Below, one piece after another: positions 43,750 through 53,141 of a stretch of 64,000 nt of DNA. Position numbers and translations under genes: made by a program. The number at the start of each line of letters is the position of its first letter. Position 1 is the stretch's first letter. Origin of the DNA: Lacisediminimonas profundi (GTDB lineage: Bacteria; Pseudomonadota; Gammaproteobacteria; Burkholderiales; Burkholderiaceae_D); the NCBI RefSeq assembly GCF_008831265.1, contig NZ_VTTH01000003.1, positions 248,001 through 312,000 on the forward strand, in the 5' to 3' direction. Under the pieces are notes generated by a model that was not told the DNA's origin, did no database searches, and saw only the letters and a list, made by a program, of their open reading frames with translations.

Positions 43750-44967
43750 ATGACAACACTGCCGCTGGCGGGCATACGCGTAGTTGATTTGAGCTCGGTA
43801 TTGATGGGGCCTTACGCCAGTCAGTGGCTGGCTGATTTCGGGGCCGAGGTGATCAAGGTCGAATCCCCGGAGGGAGACTCGACCCGCACTACCGGACCTG
43901 CGCGCGAGACGGGCATGTCGGCCGTCTTCTTCGGTCTCAACCGCAGCAAGAAAAGCGTGGTGATCGACCTGAAGTCGCCCGATGGCCAGCAGGCGCTGCA
44001 GCAACTGATCGGCACTGCAGATGTGTTCATGCACAACATGCGCCCGCAGAAGCTGGGCAAGGTCGGTCTCGGCCCCGCCACCCTGCGCGCAAGATTCCCG
44101 CGGCTGGTTTATGCCGGCCTGCATGGTTTCTCGGAGGATGGTCCGTATGGCGGCAAGCCCGCCTATGACGACATCATCCAGGGCCTGTCCGGCTGTGCCG
44201 ACCTGATGGCCCGGCAGTCGGGCACGATGCGCTATTTCCCCATGACGATCGCCGACAAGACCAGCGGACTGGTTGCGGCGATGGCGATCCTTGCTGCGCT
44301 GATGAAGCGGCATGCGAGCGGGCAGGGCTGCCAGGTCGAGATTCCGATGTTCGAGACCATGGCGGCATTCAACCTGGTAGAACATTTTTACGGCGGGCAT
44401 TTCGATCCGCCGCTGTCGGAGCCGGGCTATCCGCGCGTGCTGGCCGAGTGGCGACGCCCGTACCGCACCGCAGACGGCCATGTCTGCATCATGCCGTACA
44501 CCGACGCCCATTGGCGGCGCTTCTTTGAAGCAGCCGGCCAGCCCGGCCATGCCGCCGACCCGCGCTTCTCCAGCATGTCTGCCCGCACCGTGAATATCGG
44601 CGAGCTGTATCGCATCACGGGTGAAATCGTCGCGCAACAGGACAGCGCATACTGGCTGGAACTTTGCGAACGGATCGAGGTGCCGGCTTCCCGCGTCAAC
44701 CTGCTGCAGGACCTGCCGAATGATCCGCACCTGAAGGCGACCGGCTTCTTCGAGCGGCTCGAGGACCAGAGCATGGGCACGCTGGTGTTCCCGGGGGTTC
44801 CGGTCCGCTTCGACGGCGAGCGCCCGCCGGTCGGCCCGGCGCCGCGCCATGGCGCGGACACCGTGAGCGTGCTGCGCGAAGCAGGCCTGGACGAGGCGCA
44901 GATCGCTTCCTTGCTTGCCAGGGGAATCGTCGTTTCACCAAATGCAAAGAAGGGGAGCACGCAATGA
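43750..44967 (+). CDS. Family III (CaiB/BaiF) CoA-transferase
   Basis: A 405-residue enzyme that puts CoA on an imported acid. GIRVVDLSSVLMGPYASQWLADFGAEVIKVESPEGD is the family N-terminus, and Asp141 in PAYDDIIQG is the catalytic residue. It is similar throughout to the CoA-transferase at 4.8-6.0 kb, so the two are paralogues. GGAGAGAGG precedes ATG 43750. Its stop overlaps the MaoC start (ATGA). It is the first gene of an eight-gene rightward series and would start the pathway. Confidence 0.95.
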   Translation: MTTLPLAGIRVVDLSSVLMGPYASQWLADFGAEVIKVESPEGDSTRTTGPARETGMSAVFFGLNRSKKSVVIDLKSPDGQQALQQLIGTADVFMHNMRPQKLGKVGLGPATLRARFPRLVYAGLHGFSEDGPYGGKPAYDDIIQGLSGCADLMARQSGTMRYFPMTIADKTSGLVAAMAILAALMKRHASGQGCQVEIPMFETMAAFNLVEHFYGGHFDPPLSEPGYPRVLAEWRRPYRTADGHVCIMPYTDAHWRRFFEAAGQPGHAADPRFSSMSARTVNIGELYRITGEIVAQQDSAYWLELCERIEVPASRVNLLQDLPNDPHLKATGFFERLEDQSMGTLVFPGVPVRFDGERPPVGPAPRHGADTVSVLREAGLDEAQIASLLARGIVVSPNAKKGSTQ

Positions 44968-45449
44968 GCGCAACAACAGCAACAACCACAGCAGCACCAG
45001 TTCGGCTGGGGCAGGGTTTCTACTGGCAGGACATCGAAGTCGGGCAGCAGTTCGAAACGTTCAGCCGCACCATCACTGAAACCGACCTCGTCAATTTCAT
45101 CTCCTGCACCGGCATGCTGGAAGCAATTTTCATTGAAGATGGCTACGAGGGCGCTGCCATGCCAGGGCGTCCGGTTCCCGGCGCGCTGACTTACACGCTG
45201 ATCGAAGGTTTCATCCTGCAAACCATGATCCAGGGCACCGGGCTGGCGATGCTGGAACTGTTCCAGAAAATCCTGAAGCCGGTCGTGGTTGGCGATACCA
45301 TCCACGCACGGATTACGGTCACGGGCCTGCGGCCGACATCGAAGAACAACCGCGCGATCGTGGATTCGGAAATCCGCGTGTTCAACCAGCGCGGCGAGGA
45401 AGTGATGCTGTACACCGCAAAGCGTCTGCTGGCCGGACGCAATGCATGA
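44964..45449 (+). CDS. MaoC-like hydratase
   Basis: A 161-residue hot-dog-fold protein of the MaoC group, which hydrates enoyl-CoA. The segment GQGFYWQDIEVGQQFETFSRTITETDLVNFISCTGM is typical; the usual catalytic D...H pair is not obvious here, since AMPGRPVPGALT replaces the common HxDxxxA context. It may therefore be a mesaconyl-CoA-hydratase-like or structural variant. The threonine-rich start MSATTATTTAA is probably disordered. Coupled to the CoA-transferase by an ATGA overlap. Confidence 0.85.
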   Translation: MSATTATTTAAPVRLGQGFYWQDIEVGQQFETFSRTITETDLVNFISCTGMLEAIFIEDGYEGAAMPGRPVPGALTYTLIEGFILQTMIQGTGLAMLELFQKILKPVVVGDTIHARITVTGLRPTSKNNRAIVDSEIRVFNQRGEEVMLYTAKRLLAGRNA

Positions 45450-45504
45450 TCCGGGCTTCAGGCCGATACGACGAAGCACCCACAATAACGACAGGAGACA
45501 TCAA

Positions 45505-46518
45505 ATGAAGCAGGTTTACCCGCAACAATTCCAGGCACGCAGCATGCTCAAGGCCTTGTCCGCAGTGCTGTTTGTTGCCGCCAGCGCGCTGGTCCCCGCA
45601 CATTCGGCATTTGCGCAGGCCGGTTATCCGGACAAGCCGATCAAGCTGGTGCTGGCGTTCCCACCCGGCGGTCCGACCGATCTGGTTGCGCGCGTGCTGG
45701 CGCAAAAAGTCGGGGAGCAGATGGGGCAGGCGGTCGTGGTGGAGAACAAGCCCGGCGCCAACGGCAATATCGCTGCCGCGCTGGTCGCCAAGGCACCGGC
45801 AGACGGCTATACGGTGTTCTATAACACGTCGGCGATCGCACTCAGCCCGGCCTTGTACAAGAACCTGGGATATGACGCGAAGACCGACTTCGCGCCGGTC
45901 GCACTGACCGCGGTCATTCCACTGGTGCTGGCGGTCCATCCTTCGGTTCCAGCCAATACCCTGGGTGAATTTTTCCAGTACCTGAAGACCAACGGCGACA
46001 AGGTCAGCTATGGCTCCGCCGGCAACGGTAACGTGACTCATCTGGGGGCCTTCATGCTGCTCAAGAGCCAAGGCCTGAATATCCAGCACGTGCCGTACAA
46101 GGGCAGCGCGCCGGCGCTGCTGGATGTGGTCGCGGGCCAGACCCAGTTCGTGACCGATACCGTCAATTCCGCACTGCCTTTCATCAAGGACAAGCGCCTG
46201 AAGGCACTGGCAGTCACCAGCTTGCAGCGGGCGTCGGTCCTGCCTGATGTGCCGACCGTGAACGAGGCCGCAGTCAAGGGCTTTGAAGTCGGCGCCTGGC
46301 AGGGAGTGGTGGTGCCCGCGCGCACCTCGCCGGAAATCGTGAAGCGGCTGAATGCAGAGATCATGAAGGCGCTCGGCTCGGCCGACGTCAAGGCCAAGCT
46401 GGCAGCGCAGGGTGCGGTTCCGCTCGGCTCCACGCCGGAGGCTTACGGGAAGTACCTGAAATCGGAAATCGACCGCTGGCAGAAGGTGGTGCAGGAAGCT
46501 GGCGTCACGGTGCAATGA
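45505..46518 (+). CDS. Bug/TctC-family periplasmic binding protein
   Basis: A 337-residue binding protein with a long signal peptide (about 1-38, ending AFAQ) and the loops LAFPPGGPTD and KAPADGYTVF, then PYKGSAPALLDVVAG. ACAGGAGACATCAA precedes ATG 45505. A second, different Bug gene starts 29 bp after its stop. Two adjacent binding proteins suggest two ligands or a duplicated gene. Confidence 0.93.
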   Translation: MKQVYPQQFQARSMLKALSAVLFVAASALVPAHSAFAQAGYPDKPIKLVLAFPPGGPTDLVARVLAQKVGEQMGQAVVVENKPGANGNIAAALVAKAPADGYTVFYNTSAIALSPALYKNLGYDAKTDFAPVALTAVIPLVLAVHPSVPANTLGEFFQYLKTNGDKVSYGSAGNGNVTHLGAFMLLKSQGLNIQHVPYKGSAPALLDVVAGQTQFVTDTVNSALPFIKDKRLKALAVTSLQRASVLPDVPTVNEAAVKGFEVGAWQGVVVPARTSPEIVKRLNAEIMKALGSADVKAKLAAQGAVPLGSTPEAYGKYLKSEIDRWQKVVQEAGVTVQ

Positions 46519-46547
46519 GCGATTCGAACAGGACAACGGAGTCAAAC

Positions 46548-47552
46548 ATGAGCACAAACATGAAAGCGAAAATGAACAAGCGAAAAATTTTGCTGTCCGG
46601 CCTGATGCTGCCGGTTCTGGCCGCACTCGGCCTGCCCGCCCAGGCGCAGCCGGCGGGCGAGTTCCCGAACAAGCCGATCAAGTTCGTTGTGCCATTTCCG
46701 CCAGGCAGCGGCACCGACACCTCGGCCCGCTATTTTGCGAAGAAGCTCAGCGAACTGGTGGGGCAGCCAGTGGTGGTGGAGAACAAGGCCGGCGCCAACG
46801 GCTTCATCGCCGTCAGGGCGGTCCTGGGAAGCCCGGCGGACGGTTATACGGTTTTTGTCGGCAGCAATTCGACGCTGGCGGTGAACGTCGCCTTGTTCAA
46901 GTCGCTGCCTTACGATCCGGTCGCCGACTTTGCGCCGTTGACGATGATGATGCGCTCGCCGGCGCTGCTGATCGTGCCCGGCACGGCCAAGCATGGCAAC
47001 TTGGGTGAACTGATCGATTCAGCCCGCACGCAACCCGGCAAGCTGAATTACGGCGCTGGTTCGGCCGGCTATCAGCTGATGGCGGAATTGTTCAACGACG
47101 CTGCGAAAGTGCAGATCCAGGGCGTGCCGTTCAAGGGCGCAAGCGAGGCGGTGACCGCGGTTGCATCCGGTACGGTCGATATGGCTTTCGCCGAAATGAC
47201 GAGTGCGCAGGAACTGGTCAAGGGCGGCAAGCTGCGCGCGCTGGCGGTGGCTTCCGAGCGCCGGGTGCCGGCATTGTCCGGGGTGCCGACCGCGGCCGAA
47301 GCCGGCCTGCCAGGCTTCACCGCCTACACCTGGGTGGGTGCCATGGTGTCCGCCAAGACCCCGAAGGCCGAAACCGAAAAGCTGGCAGCACTGCTGACCC
47401 GCATCGAGCGCATGCCGGAGACCAAACAGTTCTATGAGCGCATCGGTGCCGAGGTGATGAATGGCGGCCCCGAGGAAATGCGGAATTTCCAGAACGCCGA
47501 GATCGCGCTGTGGAAGCGCATCGCCGTCAAGGCAAAGGTAGAGCAACAGTAA
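46548..47552 (+). CDS. Bug/TctC-family periplasmic binding protein, second of a tandem pair
   Basis: A 334-residue binding protein. A basic N-terminus with several methionines precedes the hydrophobic core, and cleavage is expected near AQAQ. Loops VPFPPGSGTD and GSPADGYTVF mark the family; the usual second Gly of PPGG is Ser. ATG 46548, seven bases after CGGAG, is preferred over ATG 46515, which overlaps the upstream stop as ATGA. It is clearly different from its neighbour outside the family motifs, so the duplication is old. Confidence 0.92.
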   Translation: MSTNMKAKMNKRKILLSGLMLPVLAALGLPAQAQPAGEFPNKPIKFVVPFPPGSGTDTSARYFAKKLSELVGQPVVVENKAGANGFIAVRAVLGSPADGYTVFVGSNSTLAVNVALFKSLPYDPVADFAPLTMMMRSPALLIVPGTAKHGNLGELIDSARTQPGKLNYGAGSAGYQLMAELFNDAAKVQIQGVPFKGASEAVTAVASGTVDMAFAEMTSAQELVKGGKLRALAVASERRVPALSGVPTAAEAGLPGFTAYTWVGAMVSAKTPKAETEKLAALLTRIERMPETKQFYERIGAEVMNGGPEEMRNFQNAEIALWKRIAVKAKVEQQ

Positions 47553-47592
47553 GAATGAAGATAGAGCAACCGGACCGACAAGGAAGCGCTGG

Positions 47593-48750
47593 ATGACTGC
47601 ATTGAACACACTGACACCGTCGGCGATACCGGCGGAAGACGAAGCGCTGCGCGAGCCGGTGCGCCGCTTCCTGGCCGAGGCAACGGCCAGGATACCGGCG
47701 CACATACGGGCGCGCACCTGGTCCGGTTACGATCCGGAATTCAGCCGCGAACTGGGACGGCGCGGCTGGCTGGGCATCACGCTGCCCAAGGAATACGGCG
47801 GCGGCGGACGCAGTCCGTATGCGCGCTATGTGATGGTCGAGGAATTCCTCAATTTCGGTGCGCCGGTCGGCTCGCACTGGATCGCGGACCGGCAGAGCGC
47901 GCCGCTGATCCTCAAGTACGGCACCGAAGCGCAGCGGCAAAAATATATTCCGCGCGTGTGCCGGGGCGAGGCCTTCTTTTGCATTGGCATGAGCGAGCCC
48001 GGTTCCGGATCGGACCTGGCCAGTGTGCGCACGCGCGCAGTGCCATCCGGCGACGGCTGGATTCTGAACGGCCAGAAGATCTGGACCACCAACGCCGCTC
48101 ACTGCCATTACATGATTGCCTTGGTGCGAACCTCGGGCGAGGCGCAGGACCGGCACAAGGGACTGTCGCAGGTGATCGTCGACCTGTCGCTGCCCGGCGT
48201 GACGGTACGTCCGATCCGCGACCTGTCGGGTGACAGCCATTTCTGCGAAGTGTTTTTCGAGGATGTGAAGCTGGATGCCGACGCCTTGATCGGTGCAGAA
48301 GGGCAGGGCTGGGAGCAGGTGACGGCGGAGCTTGCTTTCGAGCGCAGCGGCCCGGAGCGCATCTACTCCAGCATGGTCCTGTTCGACGAATGGCTGGCAT
48401 GGCTGCGCACGCCGGCCGGCCGCCGTCCGGAATCGCTGCGGCTGGCGGGAAAATTGATCAGCCATCTCGCTCCCTTGCGGGCAATGTCGATCGCCGTCAC
48501 CGAAAAGCTGGTGCGTGGCGAAAGCCCGATCGTCGAGGCGGCGCTGGTCAAGGACCTGGGCACCGGCGTCGAGCAACTGATTCCGGCCGCAATTGCGGAT
48601 GACGTGTTTTCGCGCGAGGGACAGGACGTTCCGCTGGAGCTGCTGAACACGCTCAACTACATCACGCAGGCTGCGCCATCGTTCTCGCTGCGCGGCGGCA
48701 CGCGCGACATCTTGCGCGGCATGATTGCGCGCGGACTGGGGCTGCGGTGA
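47593..48750 (+). CDS. Acyl-CoA dehydrogenase, FAD-binding large subunit
   Basis: A 385-residue flavoenzyme that makes an alpha,beta-double bond in an acyl-CoA. FAD-binding segments FFCIGMSEPGSGSDLASVRTRA and WILNGQKIWTTNA are present. The C-terminal position of the catalytic Glu of MCAD reads G in RGGTRDILRG, so the base may be elsewhere, for example the Glu in ELAFERSGPER. The sequence resembles the larger subunit of two-subunit dehydrogenases such as PimC/PimD. It is followed by a second dehydrogenase gene that overlaps its stop if started at GTG 48747. Confidence 0.93.
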   Translation: MTALNTLTPSAIPAEDEALREPVRRFLAEATARIPAHIRARTWSGYDPEFSRELGRRGWLGITLPKEYGGGGRSPYARYVMVEEFLNFGAPVGSHWIADRQSAPLILKYGTEAQRQKYIPRVCRGEAFFCIGMSEPGSGSDLASVRTRAVPSGDGWILNGQKIWTTNAAHCHYMIALVRTSGEAQDRHKGLSQVIVDLSLPGVTVRPIRDLSGDSHFCEVFFEDVKLDADALIGAEGQGWEQVTAELAFERSGPERIYSSMVLFDEWLAWLRTPAGRRPESLRLAGKLISHLAPLRAMSIAVTEKLVRGESPIVEAALVKDLGTGVEQLIPAAIADDVFSREGQDVPLELLNTLNYITQAAPSFSLRGGTRDILRGMIARGLGLR

Positions 48751-48788
48751 GCCCGGAAACAAACCCATCACAAGTACAGGACGAATCG

Positions 48789-49787
48789 ATGGACACACTT
48801 TTTACCGATGGCCTGCGGGCGCTTCTGGACGGCATCTGCGGCCCGGAGGTCGTGCGCGACCTTGAAGCCCGGCAGGACGCGGCTCAATTGTGGAAGCAGA
48901 TCGAGGAATCGGGATTCGCTGATGTGCTGGTCAGCGAGGAGAAGGGCGGAGCCGGGCTGTCGCTGGCGCAGGCCTATCCCTTGTTCGAGATGTGCGGCGC
49001 AATGGCGGTGCCGGTGCCGCTGGCCGAGACCATGCTGGCCCGTGGCCAGCTGTCGCAGGCGGGCATGGCCACCGGGCACGGCAGCATCACTTTTGCCAGC
49101 GGACGGCGGCAGGCGGATGGAAGCATCGTCTGCGATCAGGTCAGCCACGGCCAGCTGGCCGACCAGGTGCTGGTCTCGGTGCAGGGCGAGTGCCGGCTGC
49201 TGAATGCCGCCGATGCCCGCAAGTCGCCGTTGCCATTTCCTCTTGACGCAGTACTGTCCTGGCATGACGACACCTGGCGGCAGGCGCAGCTGGTGCCGGG
49301 CCTGGGCGACATCCGGGTGCTGCACGCCTGCGTTGCCGCGGCCCTGATTGCCGGCGCGCTTGACACCGTGTTCAGGCGCACCCTGCAATATGCCAACGAC
49401 CGCCAGCAGTTCGGCCGGCCGATCGGCAAGTTCCAGGCGATCCAGCACCAGATCGGCGTGATGTCGGAGGCCAGCTTTGCCGCTGGCATGGCGGCGCGCA
49501 ATGGCTGTGAGGGCGCGGGCATCATGCCTGACCCGCTGCGGGTTGCAGTGGCCAAGGCGCGTACCAGCGAGGCAGCGGTCGAAGTGGCAGCGCTGTCGCA
49601 CTCGATCCATGGCGCGATCGGATTCACTGCGGAGTTCGATCTGCAGCTGTACACGCGACGACTCCATCTGTGGCGGCAGGCCGCGGGGTCTGAGTCCTGG
49701 TGGCACGACGTGCTTGGCGCGGAACTGGTCGACCGCCGGCAAGGCATGGCGCTTGACCTGCTGCGGGACTTGAGCGAGATCGCCTGA
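48789..49787 (+). CDS. Acyl-CoA dehydrogenase, second subunit
   Basis: A 332-residue, short dehydrogenase with weak FAD motifs and the C-terminal helix bundle (TLQYANDRQQFGRPIGKFQAIQHQIG and HSIHGAIGFTAEFDLQLYTRRLH). The HGAIGFT segment is common in small partner subunits. With the upstream larger protein it probably forms a heteromer. ATG 48789 is preceded by AGGA; a GTG at 48747 overlapping the previous stop is an alternative. Substrate likely a dicarboxylic or branched acyl-CoA, by analogy only. Confidence 0.92.
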   Translation: MDTLFTDGLRALLDGICGPEVVRDLEARQDAAQLWKQIEESGFADVLVSEEKGGAGLSLAQAYPLFEMCGAMAVPVPLAETMLARGQLSQAGMATGHGSITFASGRRQADGSIVCDQVSHGQLADQVLVSVQGECRLLNAADARKSPLPFPLDAVLSWHDDTWRQAQLVPGLGDIRVLHACVAAALIAGALDTVFRRTLQYANDRQQFGRPIGKFQAIQHQIGVMSEASFAAGMAARNGCEGAGIMPDPLRVAVAKARTSEAAVEVAALSHSIHGAIGFTAEFDLQLYTRRLHLWRQAAGSESWWHDVLGAELVDRRQGMALDLLRDLSEIA

Positions 49788-49853
49788 GTGCCCTGATCCG
49801 GTTCGGACGCCACGAAATTCAACAGATACAAGACAAGGAAGCGACAAGGAAAC

Positions 49854-50639
49854 ATGATGCAGACATTTCTGAAGACCGAGCGCGAGGGCGCTGTCCTGGT
49901 GGTCACGATGGACCAGCCGGAAACCCGCAACGCGCTGACCGGCAACACCGCTGTCGAGGAGTTCCTGGAGATGGTGAAGATGGTGGAACGCGACAGGACC
50001 ATCAAGGCGATCATCCTGACCGCCACCGGTTCCGTGTTCTGCTCCGGCGGCAACGTCAAGCACATGGCGCGCTACTACACCGAGGACCTGACGATGGAGT
50101 CGGTCGTCGATGAATACCGGCACGGAATTCAACTGCTGCCGAAGGCGCTGCACAAGCTGGATGTGCCGATCATCTGTGCCGTCAATGGTCCGGCAATCGG
50201 CGCCGGACTGGACCTGACCTGCATGTGCGACATCCGGATCGCTTCGGAAAACGCAACGTTCGCGGAAAGCTTCGTCAAGGTCGGGATCGTCCCGGGCGAT
50301 GGCGGCGCCTGGCTGTTGCCGCGCGTGGTCGGCATTTCGAAAGCGTCGGAAATGACCTTCACCGGCGACTTGCTGAGCGCGCAGGAAGCATTGGCCTGCG
50401 GACTGGTGTCGCGCGTCGTGCCGCATGACAAACTGATGGAAGAGGCGCGCAGCATGGCCGCCCGCATCGTCCGCAATTCAGGACCGGCGCTGCGCATGGC
50501 CAAGCGCCTGCTGCGCGAAGGCGAATCGAGCAGTCTTGATTCGCTGCTCGAACTGTCGGCATCTTATCAAGCGATTGCACATACGACGAAGGAACATCAC
50601 GATGTCGTGCGCGCCTTCGTGGAGAAGCGCAAGGACTGA
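49854..50639 (+). CDS. Enoyl-CoA hydratase/isomerase family protein
   Basis: A 261-residue crotonase. GSVFCSGGNVKHMA and NGPAIGAGLDLTCMCDIRIASENATFAESFVKVGIVPGDGGAWLLPRVVG contain the oxyanion loops and the second acidic region; the first catalytic Glu is E142-like in AESF and the second is replaced by D in PGDGG. It may hydrate, isomerise or hydrolyse the product of the dehydrogenases. ATG 49854 follows ACAAGGAAAC. It is the last gene of the series and ends tail to tail with the MFS gene. Confidence 0.93.
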   Translation: MMQTFLKTEREGAVLVVTMDQPETRNALTGNTAVEEFLEMVKMVERDRTIKAIILTATGSVFCSGGNVKHMARYYTEDLTMESVVDEYRHGIQLLPKALHKLDVPIICAVNGPAIGAGLDLTCMCDIRIASENATFAESFVKVGIVPGDGGAWLLPRVVGISKASEMTFTGDLLSAQEALACGLVSRVVPHDKLMEEARSMAARIVRNSGPALRMAKRLLREGESSSLDSLLELSASYQAIAHTTKEHHDVVRAFVEKRKD

Positions 50640-50676
50640 GGCAGGTCCTGGCATCCTGCGCGCCGCGGACGATGTT

Positions 50677-51885
50677 TCATCGTTCCGGCCGCAGCACAAT
50701 GAACGAGACGATCGCCACCAGCGAAAGCAAGGCTGCTACGCCGAACGCATAGCTTGGCATGACTGCCCACAACGCGCCCGCAGCCAGCGAGGCCGGCAGG
50801 TAAAGCACCCCGGTGACGAAGCTGTAGGCCCCCATCGCGGTCGCGCGCTGCGCCACTTCGATATCGGCGATGAATGCCTTGCTTTGCGATTCCTCGATCG
50901 CATAGAAGAAGCCATAGATCGCAAATACGGCAATGATTTCCCACGTGCTGCTGGCGAACACCATCCACAGGTTGATCAGCCCGTACAGGGCATAACCGAG
51001 CAATACGATGTGCTTGCGTCCGATCCGGTCGCCGAGCTTGCCGACCCCGGGCGCCACCAGCACGCAAGTGATGTTGAACAGGGCGTACAGCAGCACAATC
51101 TCGGTGACACTGAAGCCGACGTTGTGCGCCCGCAGCAACAGGAATCCGAGGCTGAAATAGGCCAGCGAAAAAATGGCGGCCGGAATCAGGAAGCGCTTGA
51201 AACGGGGACTCAAAAGCGCCCAGCTCGCTGTGATGCTCTGGCGCTGGCGGGGAGCGGCCGGCTGGTCCTTCACCAGTCCCAGCACGATCACGCTGAGTAC
51301 GGCCGGAACGAAAGCCACCACGAACAATATCCGGTAAGTCGACGGCGACTCGCCCAGCCAGGACAGCAGTCCGTATGCCGCCAGCGGTCCCAGCACCGCG
51401 CCTGCCTTGTCGAGCGCCTTGTGGACGCCGAAAGAAAAGCCGCGGTTTTCCCGGGACGCAATGGACGACAGCCAGGCATCGCGCGGCGGGCCGCGGAATC
51501 CCTTGCCCAGCCGTTCGATCACGCGGAACACCGCCATCCCGGCGATCGAACTCGACACCAGCAGGATGGTTTTGGCCAGCGTGGAGAAAGCGTAGCCGGC
51601 GATGGTGAATATCTTGCGCTTGCCGCTGCGGTCGGACAGCCAGCCGGCCAGGTAATTCAGTGCGGACGACGAGAAATCCGCCATACCCTCGATCAGTCCC
51701 AGCAATGCGCTGGATGCGCCGGCGACGGTGGTGAAGAACACCGCGAATACGGAGAAGATCATTTCCGAACTGAGGTCGGTCAGGAAGCTGACCAAGCCGA
51801 GCTTCAGGATGTCCGGATGCAATTTTGCTGGCTTGCTGCCGGGCGCTGACGCGATGGTCTTGTCCGTGCTGCCGCTGGTGTCCAT
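50677..51885 (-). CDS. MFS transporter
   Basis: A 402-residue membrane protein with about eleven to twelve helices. The loop between helices 2 and 3 reads GWLSDRSGKRK, the MFS A-motif, and a second copy GKLGDRIGRKH is after helix 8. RVIERLGKGFRGPPRDAWLSS is typical of a subgroup of uncharacterised exporters. ATG 51885 gives a normal length with a short polar N-terminus; the long open frame upstream is not family-like. Substrate unknown. Divergent from the PNPOx-like gene. Confidence 0.9.
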   Translation of the reverse strand: MDTSGSTDKTIASAPGSKPAKLHPDILKLGLVSFLTDLSSEMIFSVFAVFFTTVAGASSALLGLIEGMADFSSSALNYLAGWLSDRSGKRKIFTIAGYAFSTLAKTILLVSSSIAGMAVFRVIERLGKGFRGPPRDAWLSSIASRENRGFSFGVHKALDKAGAVLGPLAAYGLLSWLGESPSTYRILFVVAFVPAVLSVIVLGLVKDQPAAPRQRQSITASWALLSPRFKRFLIPAAIFSLAYFSLGFLLLRAHNVGFSVTEIVLLYALFNITCVLVAPGVGKLGDRIGRKHIVLLGYALYGLINLWMVFASSTWEIIAVFAIYGFFYAIEESQSKAFIADIEVAQRATAMGAYSFVTGVLYLPASLAAGALWAVMPSYAFGVAALLSLVAIVSFIVLRPER

Positions 51886-52093
51886 TTGCTGGTCAGCTCC
51901 ATGACTGATGTTCCCTGCGAACCCGCCGCAGGCGTGGACGATTGTATTCGATGATCTTGCTGCGGACAGCACAGACTGCTGGAGACAATGTACTGTCCGC
52001 CTTCCGCGGTGTGCCATCCCCGCAAATTTGTTCCATCTCAAACGCCTCGTCGCTGCCGGCGCGAAGATCAGTCCTTCTTTCATGGAGGACGAC

Positions 52094-52540
52094 ATGGACC
52101 GTTCAACCGAGCAATTCATTCTCGACATCATGGACGCCGCGCCGGACCTGACGCTGGCCACGGTGCGGCCCGACGGTTATCCGCAAGCGACCACGGTGAG
52201 CTATGCGCATGACGGGCTCGACATTTATGTCGGCATCGGCAAGCACAGCCAGAAAGCCGACAACCTGCACGCTTGCGACAAGGTGTCGGTCACCATCAGC
52301 CCCGGCTATACCGACTGGAACCACATCAAGGGTGTCTCGCTGGGTGGCAAGGCCAGCTTCGTCAGCGATCCGAAGGAAGCCGCCCATGCGGCCGACTGCA
52401 TGATGAAGCGCTTCCCGCAAGTGAGCGACTGGGCCGGCACCATGAGCGAGGAGATGGAGTTCATCCGCATCAGGCCGGAAGTCATCTCCGTGCTGGATTA
52501 TGAGAAGGGCTTCGGCCATACCGAGTTGGTGCGGCCGTGA
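52094..52540 (+). CDS. Pyridoxamine 5'-phosphate oxidase-like flavin-binding protein
   Basis: A 148-residue split-barrel protein: ILDIMDAAPDLTLATVRPDGYPQATTVSYAHDGLDIYV is the usual N-terminal half with the flavin-binding region, and KADNLHACDKVSVTI follows. Small members of this fold bind FMN, F420 or haem. GGAGGACGAC precedes ATG 52094; ATG 52082 is possible. It is the first of four rightward genes ending in a Bug gene, spaced 160, 54 and 186 bp. Confidence 0.85.
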   Translation: MDRSTEQFILDIMDAAPDLTLATVRPDGYPQATTVSYAHDGLDIYVGIGKHSQKADNLHACDKVSVTISPGYTDWNHIKGVSLGGKASFVSDPKEAAHAADCMMKRFPQVSDWAGTMSEEMEFIRIRPEVISVLDYEKGFGHTELVRP

Positions 52541-52646
52541 GCCGGCATTCGCGTCTCGTGGCCGCTGATCGACCTCTGCGTTAGCGCAAACCCGCTGACC
52601 AGGCGGCTCTTACTTGTTAGCCCTCTGCGGCAGATACTGCATGCAA

Positions 52647-52663
52647 GCTGCCGGTCCGGCAGC
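52647..52663. promoter_or_regulatory. Perfect palindrome upstream of cupin gene
   Basis: GCTGCCGG-T-CCGGCAGC, eight-base arms with one central base, 37 bp before the cupin ATG. Could be an operator or a leader hairpin. Confidence 0.4.
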
Positions 52664-52700
52664 CGGATGTGGATTGTCCATTTCCTTAAAGGAGGTAGTG

Positions 52701-53087
52701 ATGGCTGAAGTAATCGAGAGTAAGGGATTGCTGGTGAGGAAGCCCTTGAGCGCCCCCGATGAAGTGCGGGCTTTCGCAGGCGGCATGGGCAGCCTGAAGG
52801 TATTCAACCTGGGCAAGGCCATGATCGGCCGTGGCGAATTCAAGCCGGGCTGGCGCTGGAGCACGCACGTCAAGCCGCTGGTGCAGACGCATTCCTGCGA
52901 GGTGCCGCATACCGGCTACGTCATTTCCGGCAGCATGGTGGTGCACATGGACAGCGGCGAGGAATGCCAGTACTCCGAGGGTGATTTCTTCTACATGACA
53001 CCGGGGCATGATGCTTGGGTGGTCGGCGACGAGCCGTGCATCCTGCTCGATTTCACCGGCGCCGATCATTACGCAAAACCGCATTGA
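52701..53087 (+). CDS. Cupin-domain protein
   Basis: A 128-residue single-domain cupin. The metal motif is partly changed: RWSTHVKPLVQTHSCEVPHTGYVISG carries several histidines in place of G(X)5HXH, and YSEGDFFYMTPGHDAWVVGDEPC is the second motif with one His. A near-consensus ribosome site AAAGGAGGTAGTG precedes the ATG. The role is unknown; it may bind a metal or act as a sensor or enzyme subunit. It is 54 bp upstream of the SnoaL-like gene. Confidence 0.85.
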   Translation: MAEVIESKGLLVRKPLSAPDEVRAFAGGMGSLKVFNLGKAMIGRGEFKPGWRWSTHVKPLVQTHSCEVPHTGYVISGSMVVHMDSGEECQYSEGDFFYMTPGHDAWVVGDEPCILLDFTGADHYAKPH

Positions 53088-53141
53088 CCCGACGGCCAAC
53101 GCGCCGCGTTTGCCATTGTGCTGCAAGAAAAGGAGGACGGC

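Noticed and set aside
43234-44850. Minus-strand frame of 538 codons across the LysR and CoA-transferase genes
   Set aside because: Crosses a divergent promoter with a clear operator and overlaps two well-supported genes.
47527-48798. Minus-strand frame of 423 codons
   Set aside because: Antisense to the large dehydrogenase subunit; no recognisable domain.
48768-50426. Minus-strand frame of 552 codons
   Set aside because: Antisense to acyl-CoA dehydrogenase and crotonase genes; composition of a shadow.
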